Of a stretch of 64,000 nt of DNA, positions 34,321 through 45,419 are shown in pieces. The notes below the pieces were generated by a model. That model saw only the letters and a list, made by a program, of their open reading frames with translations. It did not search any database and was not told the origin of the DNA. The translations under genes were made by a program, and so were the position numbers. The stretch lies in the NCBI RefSeq assembly GCF_963169125.1, contig NC_084802.1, forward strand, positions 12,772,896 through 12,836,895. The letters are read 5' to 3'. Source of the stretch: Humulus lupulus (lineage: Eukaryota > Streptophyta > Magnoliopsida > Rosales > Cannabaceae). How positions within the stretch are numbered: the stretch's first letter is position 1; every line of letters begins with the position of its first letter.

Positions 34321-35520
34321 ATGCATGATAAAGGACAGCAAAGAAATGACCCAGTAGCTGTTGCAGAAAGCCATGACAACTATTCATCAGAGGGAGAATT
34401 ATTTTCAATTTCTAAAAAGACTAATGTTAAACAATGGATCCTTGATTCGAGATGCACTTATCATATGTGTCCTAATTTAGAGTCATTCTTTGATTACAAG
34501 GAAACTAATGGAGGTAGAGTACTGATGGGAAATGATTTTTCTTGCAGGGTAATTGGCATTGGAAATGTGGCAATTAAACAATTTAATGGAGAAGTAAAGG
34601 TGTTGAATGAAGTAAGACATATCCCAGAGCTGAGAAGAAATCTAATATCTCTTGGAACTCTTGAGGAAGAGGGATATGGATACAAATCTTTGAATGGAAA
34701 TCTGAAAATAACCAAAGGTTCACTGTTGGTCATGAAAGGAAAAAGAGAGAATGGCTTATATATTCTAGATGGAGAAACAGTTCCACTTGCTGAAGCAGAC
34801 ACAGTAAAAAGCCAAGAAAATGACATGAATCTATGGCATCAAAGACTCGGGCATATGAGTGAGCAAGGACTAAGAGAGCTGCATAAAAAAGGCATCATTG
34901 AAAAATTAAGGACTTGTGCACTACCGTTCCGTGAAGCATGTGTGTATGGGAAGCAACACAAGATAAAATTTTCAGTAGCCACACACAACACAAAGCAGAT
35001 TTTAGAGTATGTCCATGCCGACCTATGGGGACCTAGCAAAATATCTACACATTCAGGTAAACACTATTTTTTATCTATTGTAGATGATTTTAGTAGGTGT
35101 GTATAGACATATTTATTGAAAATTAAAGACGAGTGCCTAGGATAGTTTCTAATTTGGAAAAATTAGGTGGAAAATCAAACAAATTTGAAAATAAAGACAC
35201 TTAGAACAGATAATGGTTTGGAGTTCATAAACAAAGAATTTGATAAGCTTTGTGAAGATTATGGAATAACTAGGCATAGAATGGTTGTTAATACCCCACA
35301 ACAAAATGGGGTTGCTGAATGTATGAACCGCACACTCTTGAATAAAGTTAGATGTCTACTAATTAGTTCAAGTCTAAGTAAGTTTTATTGGGGGGAAGCT
35401 TTAGTTGCTGCTTGTTACTTAATAAATAGAAGTCCTAATCGATCCATAAATCTGAAAACACCATATGAAATGTGGTATGAAAAGTCACCTAGCTTGAAAC
35501 ACTTAAAAGTATTTGGATAA
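34321..35520 (+). pseudogene. C4 protease and integrase
   Basis: The protease site reads WILDSRCTYHMCP, with arginine in place of the glycine of the D-S-G triplet (codon 34450-34452). Pre-integrase (NLWHQRLGHMSEQGL) and the integrase start (HADLWGPSKISTHSG...VDDFSRCV) run to a stop at 35104. The core resumes at 35167 (LKIKTLRTDNGLEF, NTPQQNGVAECMNRT, FYWGEALVAACYLINR) and ends with a stop at 35518. Confidence 0.88.
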
Positions 35521-35894
35521 AAAGTGTATTTCTTGGATACCCTTTAGGCACAAAAGGATATAGAATCTATGTTAATCAAAATGGAAGGCCTAAGATAATA
35601 ATTATAAGAAATGTTGTATTTAATGAATATGACTTTCCTCACTTGAAAGTCGAGAATGGTAGTGATTTGCATGATGCAGGTTCATTAAATAAAGATGAAG
35701 ACTTTACTGAATTTGAGATAAAATTGAAGAGTTTTAAACTAGGAAAAGATCACACCAACACACAAGTAGAAACTACTCAAAGCACAACAAGGTAGCAACA
35801 AAATCTAACAAGTTATCAGTTAGCAAAGGATCAAACAAGAAGAGAAATACACCCTCCTGCTAGGTATGTTGAAGTAGATTTAATAGCATATGCT

Positions 35895-37505
35895 TTGGCT
35901 ATAATTCAACAGAGTGATATTCCTGAACCACCAAGTTTTGAAGAAGCAACAAAGGGGAAATTCAAGAAAGAATGGATGCAAGCTATGGAAGAAGAAATGA
36001 GTTCTCTCAACAAAAACCAGACCTGGGATCTAGTGGTTAGACCAGAAAAACATAAAATCATTGCATGTAAATGGATTTTTAAGGTGAAAGAAGGATTGAC
36101 AAAAGATGAGCCTATGAGATTTAAGACAAGACTAGTTGCAAAAGGCTTCACTCAGGTGAAAGGAATAGATTACACTGAAATTTAATCTCCCGTTTTAAAA
36201 TACAAGACTAATAGACTAATGTTATCCATAGCAACTCAACAAGATTTGATGGTGGAGCAACTAGATGTTAGAACAACTTTTTTAAATGGTTTTCTTGAAG
36301 AGGGTGTGTATATGTATCAACCACCGGGTTTTCAAGTGGAACAAGGTAAACAAGAAATGGTATGCAAGCTCAAGAGGTCTTTGTATGGACTCAAGCAATC
36401 CTCAAGGCAATGGAACAAACGGTTTAATGGTTTTGTTTAGAATATTGGTTTTACTAGATCAAAATTTGATCATTGTTTGTATTACAAGAATTTGGAGGAG
36501 TCTACAACTGTGTACTTGTTATTGTACGTAGATGACATGCTCATCTTAGGCAAGGACAAAGCAGTAATAAAGAGGATCAAAGACAAGTTGAGAGAGGAGT
36601 TCGAAATGAAAGAGCTTGGACAAGTTCAGAAGATACTTGGCATAGAAGTTACAAGGTCAAGAAAAGATGGAAAGATGCACCTCAAACAATCAAAGTATAT
36701 TGACAAAATTTTACACAAGTTTAATATGCAAGATTTAAAGAGTACTTCCATTCCTTTGGGAGGTCAATTCGCTTTATCAAAGGAACAAAGTCCGGTTACA
36801 GCTGAAGAAAGAGAAGAAATGAACAAGGTGCCATATGTCATGGCATTAGGGTTTTTAATGTACATAATGGTGAGTACATGTCCTGATATTGCCTACACCT
36901 TAAGTATACTCAGCAGGTTCATGTCTAATCCGGGCATAGAACATTGGAATGCACTCAAATGGCTACTAAGATATTTGAGAGGAACTTTAGATTTTGGTCT
37001 CACCTACAACAAAGTATCAGAAAAAGTGATACTCAGAAGCTATGTTGGTGCATATTATGCCTCAAACAAGGACACAAGAAGGTCTACCACTTCCTATATG
37101 TTCTTCACAAATAAAGATTGCATATGCTGGAAATCACAACTCCAATCCGTAGTGGCACTATCCACAACTGAAGCTGATTTTTTGGCAACTACAGAAGCAT
37201 TTAAGGAAGCAATTTGGCTTCAAGGAATATTGCAAGGGCTAAAGCTAATCAAAGGAAAGGCAAAGGTCTACTCAGATAGTCAATCGTCAATTCACTTGTG
37301 CAAGAACCCAATATATCACGAGAAGACCAAACACATTGACATTCGACTATTTTGGATAAGGGAGAAGATTGAAGAAGAAGTGGTGGAACTAGAAAAGGTG
37401 CATACAGAAGACAACCCAGCTAATATTGGAACTAAGATTCTGCCTATAAGCAAGTTTAAGCATTGCTTAAACTTACTTAATCTTAATACCTTGCTGGGAT
37501 ATTGA
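35895..37505 (+). pseudogene. C4 reverse transcriptase and RNase H
   Basis: RT starts WMQAMEEEMSSLNKNQTWDLV and CKWIFKVKEG, with stops at 36183 and 36438 between frames. It keeps EQLDVRTTFLNGFLEE, LYGLKQSSRQW and an intact LLYVDDMLILG near 36510. RNase H in 36477-37505 reads YVGAYYASNKDTRRSTTSY, VALSTTEADF, SDSQSSIHL and KHIDIRLFWIRE. It ends at a TGA just before the PPT. Confidence 0.88.
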
Positions 37506-37575
37506 TTCACTATCTTGGATATGGATGAGAGCTCATTTTATCAGCATTATGATTTGAAGAAACAAGGTGGAATTT

Positions 37576-38102
37576 TGTGGGAATTGTTTCATCAAATCCT
37601 AAAATATCCAACGATCACTTTATAAGTCAGTTAGTAACTCTTGTTACTATATCTATCGGTGGGCTCTCATTCAATACACAAGATACAAAATACAAGTCTA
37701 GATAGTAGAGAGAAAAGCTTTTGGGTACTTAGAAAGAGTCAAAGGGGTTTTTGTATTGGGCATAAACATAACTGTTATGAGAAAGTGTTTTGTCCATGGT
37801 GTGAGATTATGAGATTGTGAGAAACTTAGTGAGGAGTTTGTATAACAGAGGAGCTACTCGGCTGTACTGTGAACATTTTGTTCTCTTCATATTGAAGAAC
37901 CAAGATAGTGGATAACACTGGATGTAGGCCAATGATTTTGGCTGAACCAGTACAACTCTCTGTGTCCCTCTACTTTTCTTGTTTTGTTTTTGTGAATAAT
38001 ATATGTTTGAATAAATAGTTGTGTATACATCTATATCATTGCCTTTGTTATAAGTTGTGCTTGACAGGATCTTGACACTGAAACCATCAGGGTATTCCTA
38101 CA
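37576..38102 (+). repeat. C4 3' LTR
   Basis: 527 bp starting TGTGGGAATTG and ending TATTCCTACA. It gives the uninterrupted LTR state for the 5' copy. Confidence 0.92.
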
Positions 38103-38107
38103 GTTAG

Positions 38108-39162
38108 CAATACTTCATAATACTTATTAAATTTAAATGTGTGAGCTCGTTATTGAATTGCACCAATAACGATATGCAACTCCTTGTAGTGTTGGACATT
38201 AGTGGTGCCCTTTAGCAATACTCTTTTAATATATGCTCGACATTCTTTAAATCTATAGTATCATGTTTATAAACTATCTTTTGAAACAATTTTTTCAAAA
38301 AAAATATATTTAAAAAGAAAAATCCTAACTCCATCAAAATGATTAAAGACATACAAAACTAATTATATACAAAATTTTGAAGCTTTCCATGACCTTTTTA
38401 CTATATTTTATGGTGTAATGTCGCTTGATTAATTCATTAATATTGGCGTTATGACTGGTGCTTGTGGTGGACCATATGCTTGACACACCTTTGGTCTTAC
38501 TCTTTGTTTTTTGTTTTGTTAATTAAAGAAAAATTGTAACTGCAAAGTTGAGTAGACAGTTTGGGATGATATTACAATATTTCTCAAACAAAATATATAT
38601 AAGAAATAAACACAAACTATGATAAATAAAATTGTAATTCTTTTTGTCTCGCCAATTACTACTCATTATTTAATTATATGCAAAATTGTGTAGGGATAAG
38701 CTAATCTAATCTTTTTTTATTTTATTTGATAAATTGGGATTTGAACCTATTCTCCTCACACATTCACACATCCAACCACTTAAGCTAGCTCAAGTGATTA
38801 TTCTAAACTTTATTTAATTAGACTAAATTGTACATCTCTATCAGATTTAATTTGGATAATCTTATTATTTTTCTAATATATATATTTCATAATTAAAATA
38901 CATGAGAAAAATTATTCATTAATTCCTATTCTCTTAAGAAGCAATGAAATAAGCTGTGGCACAAATATGTATCAATCCAATTAATACAAAACAAGTGCGT
39001 GTTCTTGTATATAAATCCTTTCTACTACTCTTTGAATAAAAATAATTTAGACTAATCAAAATTGCCGAGTTAATTGGCAATGCAAATTCCCATTTACTTA
39101 CATAATTAAAACAAGTATACATATAGGTTGATTAACTTGACTCTTCCTAGTTCTTAGCTTGG
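38108..39162. other. Intergenic region upstream of EC1-like gene 2
   Basis: AT-rich, with a probable SINE at about 38705-38800. From about 39045 it aligns with the distal promoter of the other EC1-like copies. No gene recognised. Confidence 0.6.
38705..38800 (-). mobile_element. Probable tRNA-derived SINE
   Basis: On the minus strand an A-box-like TAGCTTAAGTGG (38776-38787) is followed 28 bases later by a B-box-like GGTTCAAATCCC (38736-38747), the spacing of an RNA polymerase III tRNA promoter. An A-rich tail (AAATAAAATAAAAAAAG) follows. It is short, so either a truncated SINE or a tRNA-like relic. Confidence 0.5.
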
Positions 39163-39167
39163 CATAT
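39045..39167 (+). promoter_or_regulatory. Distal promoter segment of EC1-like gene 2
   Basis: Aligns with 24440-24578 and 52563-52683 (GACTAATCAAAAT, GAGTTAATTGGCAATG, ACTCTTCCTAGTTCTTAGC). Cut off from the gene by C5. Confidence 0.65.
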
Positions 39168-39326
39168 TATTACATTAGGCAAAAGTTGTTAGTTAGTTTT
39201 GATTTTAGTTAGTTGTTAGTTACAGCTCTTATTATCCCCCTGTACCAATATATAAACAGAGGAAATGTTCAGATTGTAACACAGTGTTTCATTCAATAAA
39301 AACAAAATCTTTTCTTTTTCCTGTTA
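39168..39326 (+). repeat. C5 5' LTR
   Basis: About 159 bp with a TATA box (CAATATATAAACAG near 39246-39260). It is a direct repeat of about 43773-43927. Confidence 0.85.
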
Positions 39327-39353
39327 TGGTATCATAGAATACACCTCACTCTC

Positions 39354-40530
39354 ATGGCTCGCACTCGACACAACACTTCTGCTAGCCTCAGAAATTCTCC
39401 TCAAGCACCAATTGAAGATGCTCAACACCAATCCCAGATACCTGAAGCTCCGAACTCCAATACCAATGGTGGACACAACTCAACTTCAAATCGATTCACT
39501 CCCCTGGACAATCTTGATCATTCTCCCCTTGAAGATGCCAACAATCCATATTTCTTGGGTAATGGTGATCATTCGGGACTCATTCTTGCCTCACCTCCAT
39601 TAACGAACAAGAACTTTCAACAATGGTATCGGAACTTCATGATATTGATTGGAGCAAAGAATAAATCTGATTTCCTCAATGGATCTCTTCCCCAGCCTTC
39701 CCCCAATGATCCCCATTTCAATTCCTGGCAACGCTGCAATCAAATGATCATGTCTTGGATCATTCATTTTGTCTCCCCAGATATCAAGAGTAGTATTATG
39801 TTCTTGAACTCTGCAGCTGCTATGTGGGTCGAACTAAAAAACCGATTTAATCAAGGGAATGGGCCACAACTTATTGAGCTTCGACAAACTCTCATTCGTC
39901 TCCATCAAGGTGATGATTCAGTCAGCTCATAATTCACCAAACTGAAGGCTATATGGGATGAAATAAACGAAATCTGTCCAAGAACTCATTGCACATGTGT
40001 TGCTGCTGCCGATAATCTTGATTCTCACAATCAAGAACAGGTTTTGCAATTCCTTACTGGTCTTAATGAATCATATCACGCTATTAGGGCTCAAGTTTTG
40101 TTGATTGCCTCATTACCTTCCTTGTCCAAAGTTTTTTCTATGATTATACTAAAGGAAAGACAAATGAATCGTGGTCCTTCTATAAATCCAAATATTATTG
40201 CTGCCTCTACCTCAAATTAGATACATGTTTAGTATCCTCCAAAAAACTAGAATCCTAATCCCCCTCCCCCAAACCACCTTCCACCCCGTGCTAAGAAGCT
40301 TCGCCCCACCTACACCCATTGCCAAAAACCAGGTCATCTCAAAGAGAAATGCTATTTCATTCATGGCTTTCCACCTGGTTATGGTACTCAAAGGAAACCA
40401 TACACTTCTCAAAGACTTCATCATTCTCAAAATACTCCACAATCCCACAAACCTTCTATTCACCAAGCTTCTGCCTCTCACACGAATGCCCATGTCCTCC
40501 CTTCTAATGCCTGCATTCAAGGATTAATAT
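39354..40530 (+). pseudogene. C5 gag
   Basis: Opens at ATG 39354 (MARTRHNTSASLRN...) with the gag_3 pattern NNPYFLGNGDHSGLILASPPL, NFQQWYRNFMI and MWVELKNRFNQGNGPQL. A TAA at 39930 interrupts it. The reading continues (FTKLKAIWDEINEICP) to a zinc-knuckle region near 40310-40375 (THCQKPGHLKEKC, HGFPPGYG), where the first cysteine is lost. Confidence 0.85.
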
Positions 40531-40630
40531 CTCTTTTGAGTTAGAAATTACAACACAACAATCCTCCTTTGACAACAACTCAACCTCTGGTGTCAAATTT
40601 CACTGGTAACTCTTTTCTCCAATTCACTAT

Positions 40631-41887
40631 GGATTGTTGACAGTGGAGCCACTCATCACATCTGTTATGATATCAATTGTTTCTCTTTTTTTTCATTCTA
40701 CTACTATTGCTAACTCAATAATCCTACCAAATGGTTTCAAAATTAGTGTACATAAATCTGGTTTTGTCCAAATAAATGAGCATCTGAAATTACACCATGT
40801 CTTATATGTACCAACTTTCAAATACAACTTACTCTCGATTTTTGCTTTATTAACATCTCATGGTTACTCAATTTCTTTTTCTCAATCTCATTGCTCTATA
40901 CAGGCACTACACCTGAATAAGACGATTGGGATTGCTGAAAGAATTGGTCACTTATACTTTCTGCCCCAACATCATCAATTTTTGTTTTCTTGTTAATCTG
41001 TACACTCTCAAAACTCATGTAAAGATGTTCATAAATGGAATACTCGCCTTGGACATCCTTCCTTGTTTGTTACAAATTCACTCAATAAAGATTTGAATTT
41101 TTTGCCTTCTGGTTTACCTTCTCCTTGCAATATTTGTCACTTAGCTAAAAAAAGAAAATTACCCTTTATATGTACACAAACATGGCACCTGCTGCTTATG
41201 ACCTTCTTCATATGGATATTTGGGATCCTTTTCACATTGTTAGCATAGAAGGTTTTAGATTTTTTCTCATTATTGTTGATGATAACACTAGATTCACATG
41301 GGTATACATGCTATAGTTTCAATCTAATGTTCAGCAAGTTATACCTCAGTTTTTTTTTATTCATTTCCATTCAGTTTTCAGCTACTATAAAGGCCATTCA
41401 ATGTGATAATGCCAAGGAATTGAACTTGACTTATTTTTATGCCACTAAAGGCATCCAATTGTTTCATTCCTGTGTAGAACGACCTAAACAAAATTCAGTT
41501 GTTGAAAGAAAACACCAGCACATATTAAATGTTGCTAGAGCTCTTGCTTTTCAATCTCATATTTCTTTACCTTATTGGAGTTACATGAAACATACAGTTG
41601 TTTACCTTATTAATAGAACACCTTCAGCTTTATTTAAGTTTAAAACTTCCTTTGAAATGTTGTATCATAAAGCTCCTTCTTATGAACACTTAAGAAATTA
41701 TGGCTATGTTGCTTATGCCTCTACTCTAACTAGTAGTGCTTGTGTTTTCATTGGCTACCCTAATGGGATGAAAGCTTATACCTTATTAGACATTACAACT
41801 CATCAAATTTTTCACTCTAGAGATGTTATTTTCCATGAAACTATTTTTCCTCTCAAAACTAACACCTCTACTGACTCTTTTGCTTAG
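40631..41887 (+). pseudogene. C5 protease and integrase
   Basis: A protease site WIVDSGATHHIC can be read around 40631-40665 in a frame that is soon lost. Pre-integrase (WNTRLGHPSL) lies near 41037. Integrase core parts read HMDIWDPFHIV near 41211 and, in the 41273-41887 frame, IQCDNAKEL, ERPKQNSVVERKHQHIL and YWSYMKHTVVYLINR. Stops and frame changes separate them. Confidence 0.78.
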
Positions 41888-42046
41888 TTTTTCTCTTATG
41901 ACAATATCTCTTCATCTTCACTTTCTAACATCTCTCCTACAGGTGTTGAAGCTAATCCTATTACTCCAACAAAAATACAATCGGTTCCAAATCTGAACCA
42001 TAATTCTTAGCAACAACAAGCTCCTGCAGTATGTTCACAACATGTC

Positions 42047-43740
42047 TTGCCACAACCCCCTGTTTCTACTAATCATCACACTAAATCTGGTCGTTCAATT
42101 CATCGACCAGCCTATTTGAAGGACTATATTTGTGAGTCTTCTACTGCCCATCCTCTATCTAATTTCCTCTCTCATGATAAATTTAAGCCACATTTTTGCA
42201 ATGCCATTCTAGCTGCACATTCAATTATTGAGCCTACCTCTTTTACTGAAGCATCAAAAGATCCCAAATGGAAATCAGCAATGACTGAGATTGAAGCCCT
42301 CATAGCTAATAACACATGGACCATAGTCCCTCTTCCCCAAGGCCAACATGCTATTGGCAATAAATGGGTGTATAAAATAAAATACAAATCCAATGGTGAT
42401 ATAGACAGGTACAAGGCATGTCTAGTAGCAAATGGTTATACCCAACAACAAGGAATCGATTACCTTGAAACTTTTGCTCCTGTAGCGAAGTTTAACACCT
42501 TAAAACTTTTACTTGCTCTAGCTTCCATTAAAAAATGGAAATTACACAAAATGGATATCAATAATGTTTTTTTGCATGGTGATTTAAATGAAGAAGTTTA
42601 TATGAAACTTCCTCAAGGTTTCACACCTAAGGGGGAGTTTCCCTCCAATGTTGTTTGTAAATTAAATAAAAGCTTGTATGGTTTGAAGCAAGCTTCACGC
42701 CAATGGTATGGTAAACTAAGTACTACTCTTATCAATGATGGCTTCAAACAATCTCCATTTGACCATTCTCTATTCATAAGAACAACTTCTACTAATTTTT
42801 TAGCTGTTTTAATATATGTTAACGACATTGTCATTGCTAGTAACAATGATCTAGATGCAGATACTTTTAAAGCTAAGTTAAACTCTAGCTTTCAACTTAA
42901 GGATCTCGATCCTTTACATTTTTTTCTTGGTCTAGAGATTGGTCACTCTACAAATGGTATTTCTGTTTCACAACGTCCTTTTACTCTCCAAGTTTTAAGT
43001 GATACATGATATCTAGGTGCTAAAGCTTCTTCAACACCGATGGAACCAAATGTAAAGCTTAGTGCCAACAATGGAGATGTTCTATCTGATCCTACATCTT
43101 ATAGAAGTCTCATTGGTAAGTTAATTTTCTTAACCATAACTCAACCTGACATTTGTTATGTTGTCAATAAGTTAAGCCAATATCTTAGTGAGCCACGACA
43201 ACCTCATATGCAAGCTGCCCAAAGAGTTCGACAATATCTCAAAGGCACTCCAGCCCAAGGCTTGTTTTTCCCTTCCAAATCAAAAACTCAACTCACTGCT
43301 TATGCTGAAACTAACATGTCTCCTTCAGATTTACAGCTCAAAGTCTTCTCTGACACTGATTGGGCCACTTGCCCAGATACAAGACGATCCAATACTGGCT
43401 TTTGCATTTTTTTGGGCCGATCCCTAGTTTCATGGAAGTCCAAGAAACAAAGTATTGTATCTCGTTCATCTGCCGAAGCAGAATATAGAGCAATGGCTAA
43501 CACCACTTGTGAAATACTATGGTTGCTTGCTCTTCTCCGAGATCTTGGCATTCCTCATCCACAACCAGCTATCTTATACTGTGATAACAACACTACCATA
43601 CACATTTAAGAGAATCATGTATTCCATGAGTGCACCAAATATGTGGATATCGATTTCCATATTGTCTGAGAAAAAGTCCAAAATGGTCAGCTCAAATTTG
43701 TTCATGTCTCTTCCAACAATAATATAGCTGACATTTTTAC
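42047..43740 (+). pseudogene. C5 reverse transcriptase (YVND) and RNase H
   Basis: The 42047-43009 frame has WKSAMTEIEALIANNTW, GNKWVYKIKYKSNGDIDRYK, KMDINNVFLHGDLNEE and LYGLKQASRQW. The catalytic motif reads LIYVNDIVIAS: the first of the paired aspartates is asparagine (codon AAC at 42821-42823), which should inactivate the polymerase. RNase H in 43040-43609 has [39 protein letters not shown] and [10 protein letters not shown]. It is followed by stops. Confidence 0.9.
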
Positions 43741-43772
43741 AAAGCCTTAGTTTCCTTCTCACTTTAATGGCT

Positions 43773-43927
43773 TACTGTGGCAAAAGTTGTTAGTTAGTTT
43801 TGGTTTTAGTTAGCTGTTAGTTACAGCTCTTATTATCCCCCTGTACCAATATATAAACAGAGGAAATGTTCAGATTGTAACATAGTTTTTCATTCAATAA
43901 AAACAAAGTCTTTTCTTTTTCCTGTTA
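43773..43927 (+). repeat. C5 3' LTR
   Basis: Begins around GGCAAAAGTTGTTAG and ends CTTTTTCCTGTTA. The match to the 5' LTR is close, with a few substitutions. Confidence 0.85.
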
Positions 43928-44089
43928 CATATCGAACGTCGCTATTATAAATATTGAATGAAAACTAATCAATGAACTTGTTAAAAATTACATTCTGATT
44001 CCTGCACAGCCTCTTCACCTTTCTACCATTCAAGTACCATATATCTGCATAGCAAGTACCATATCTCTCTCTCTTTCATCAATACAAAA
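43928..44089 (+). promoter_or_regulatory. Proximal promoter and 5' UTR of EC1-like gene 2
   Basis: GCTATTATAAATATTGAATG and CCTCTTCACCTTTCTA match the regions just upstream of the other two short copies. A TATA-like ACCATATATCTG precedes the ATG by about 50 bp. Confidence 0.55.
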
Positions 44090-44398
44090 ATGGCTTATAT
44101 GGCATTGAGACTCTTTATTTTGTTAGCAACTGTACTTAGTCAAACCCTTCCAATGGCAGCAGCCAAGGCTGGTTCAAAACCGAGCCACCAGCGCGAATCG
44201 AGCTGCTGGGACTCGTTGGTGAACCTGCCCGCGTGTGGTGGAGAAGCTGTGCTCTTATACTACTTTGGAAAGCCTAGTCTAGGCCCAAGCTGTTTTCATG
44301 CCATCAGTAGCATTGGTTACCACTGCTGGCATGCCCTCAAAGAGGCCTCCGAGGCTGCCAAGAGAGCTAGCACTAGGCGTCACCACAACAACTACTAG
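44090..44398 (+). CDS. Short EC1-like prolamin-type secreted protein 2
   Basis: 102 codons, opening MAYMALRLFILLA, with a signal peptide ending near AAAKA (residues 1-26). The mature part reads SSCWDSLVNLPACGGEAVLLYY, KPSLGPSCFHAISSI, YHCWHALKEA, then a basic tail. Cysteines at 39, 49, 68 and 79 match the first, second, third and fifth EC1 cysteines. The partner in the CC pair is Phe and the sixth cysteine is absent. This leaves an even number that could form two disulphides, so it could fold, unlike gene 1. The tryptophans and the LGPS motif are kept. It is likely secreted by the female gametophyte if it keeps the family role, but no expression data are available. Confidence 0.8.
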   Translation: MAYMALRLFILLATVLSQTLPMAAAKAGSKPSHQRESSCWDSLVNLPACGGEAVLLYYFGKPSLGPSCFHAISSIGYHCWHALKEASEAAKRASTRRHHNNY

Positions 44399-45211
44399 TC
44401 CAGCACCAGAATTATTATAAATTATCTTTCTTCATACCACCTATTATGTCATCACCTCCATTGTTATAATATAATGCCTATTTTTGTTGCTTACTTTATA
44501 TATTTACGTGGCTTTCTTGTCATTTTCACTGTTACAACTTCACCATAGTCATGTTTTGCAAACTATAAAATGATAGCTTAACATGTAAATGATTAGAAAA
44601 GAATGGTTTAAAACACCTTTTGTCCCTCTCAGTCCGAGCCATATTCTTCTCCACAGAGCAAGTAACTCAATCACATACAGTCAAAATGGTTTATAATCAA
44701 ATGTTTTTAGCAGAAGAACAAAGAAGATGCAAATGAATGGGAAGCATAGTAGTCATATCATATATATGTCTCTGTTTTCCTACGTTAGCCTAATGCACAA
44801 CGAAATGACCATCAAATTAAACATTTATTTCTTTCAAAATTTAAATATTATATACATATTTTTAGAATTCAAGTTTCAATATGTTTCTACATTTCTAACA
44901 AAAAATTGTGTAACATCCTTTAAAAAGATGCTAATTTGCAAATCATCCCCGGGTAAAATTGTAACAATGGAATGACAATAAAAAGCATGTCCTAGAATGT
45001 ATTTACATTTGTGTTTCTTGTAAAAAATGTAGCCATATAGAATAATAAAGTATAAATCCTAATGTTACAAATTGAAGTATAGCTCTTATTCATTAGTTAT
45101 GATGAGCCAGATTTACTATCAGATGAATTTTCTTGAAAGAAACTATGGGCTTGTAAGGAGAGAGAAGAAAATTAAATAAAAGAAGACAATGACATTCACC
45201 ATTTGGATTAT
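44399..45211. other. 3' flank of EC1-like gene 2
   Basis: Aligns through most of its length with 53680-54562 (for example TATATTTACGTGGCTTTCTTG, AACATGTAAATGATTAGAA, CACCATTTG). Small indels only. No gene seen. Confidence 0.65.
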
Positions 45212-45390
45212 TGTTACGATATCTTTGGGATCCTAACATTGATTTGTGGGATACAATTGGGATGCAAATTTGATGTATATTAGGAGTGTTTCCTAATTTA
45301 GAAGATATGAATCGTGATTCTTTCGTAGGTTATATATATACAACGTATAACATCAATACAAAGCAACCCTTTTTTGATTTAATCTTTTCA
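45212..45390 (+). repeat. C6 LTR, forward
   Basis: 179 bp starting TGTTACGATATCTTTGGGA and ending AATCTTTTCA, immediately before the primer site. Confidence 0.88.
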
Positions 45391-45419
45391 TGGTACCAGA
45401 GTCAAGCTGATCCACAACT

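Larger units (their letters stand above)
30491..38102 (+). mobile_element. C4: Ty1/copia element (Tork-like) with solo gypsy LTR in its 5' LTR
   Basis: 5' LTR 30491-33400 (interrupted by G3) and 3' LTR 37576-38102 (527 bp). A perfect target duplication GTTAG lies at 30486-30490 and 38103-38107. A tract ACAAGGTGGAATTT precedes the 3' LTR. The primer site after the 5' LTR begins AATCAGAGCC, so the usual TGGT start is missing or changed. Gag, protease, integrase, RT and RNase H follow in order on the plus strand. The RNase H motif LSTTEADF and KHIDIRLFWIRE fit the Tork group. Confidence 0.93.
39168..43927 (+). mobile_element. C5: Ty1/copia element inside EC1-like promoter 2
   Basis: LTRs about 39168-39326 and 43773-43927, ending CCTGTTA. 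The primer site TGGTATCATAGAA lies at 39327-39339. A target duplication CATAT sits at 39163-39167 and 43928-43932, and joining the flanks gives GGCATATCGAACGTC, as expected from the other two copies. The first bases of the 5' LTR (TATTACATTAGG) and 3' LTR (TTACTGTGG) do not match well, so the exact LTR start is uncertain. The internal region has all copia domains with several stops. Confidence 0.9.
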
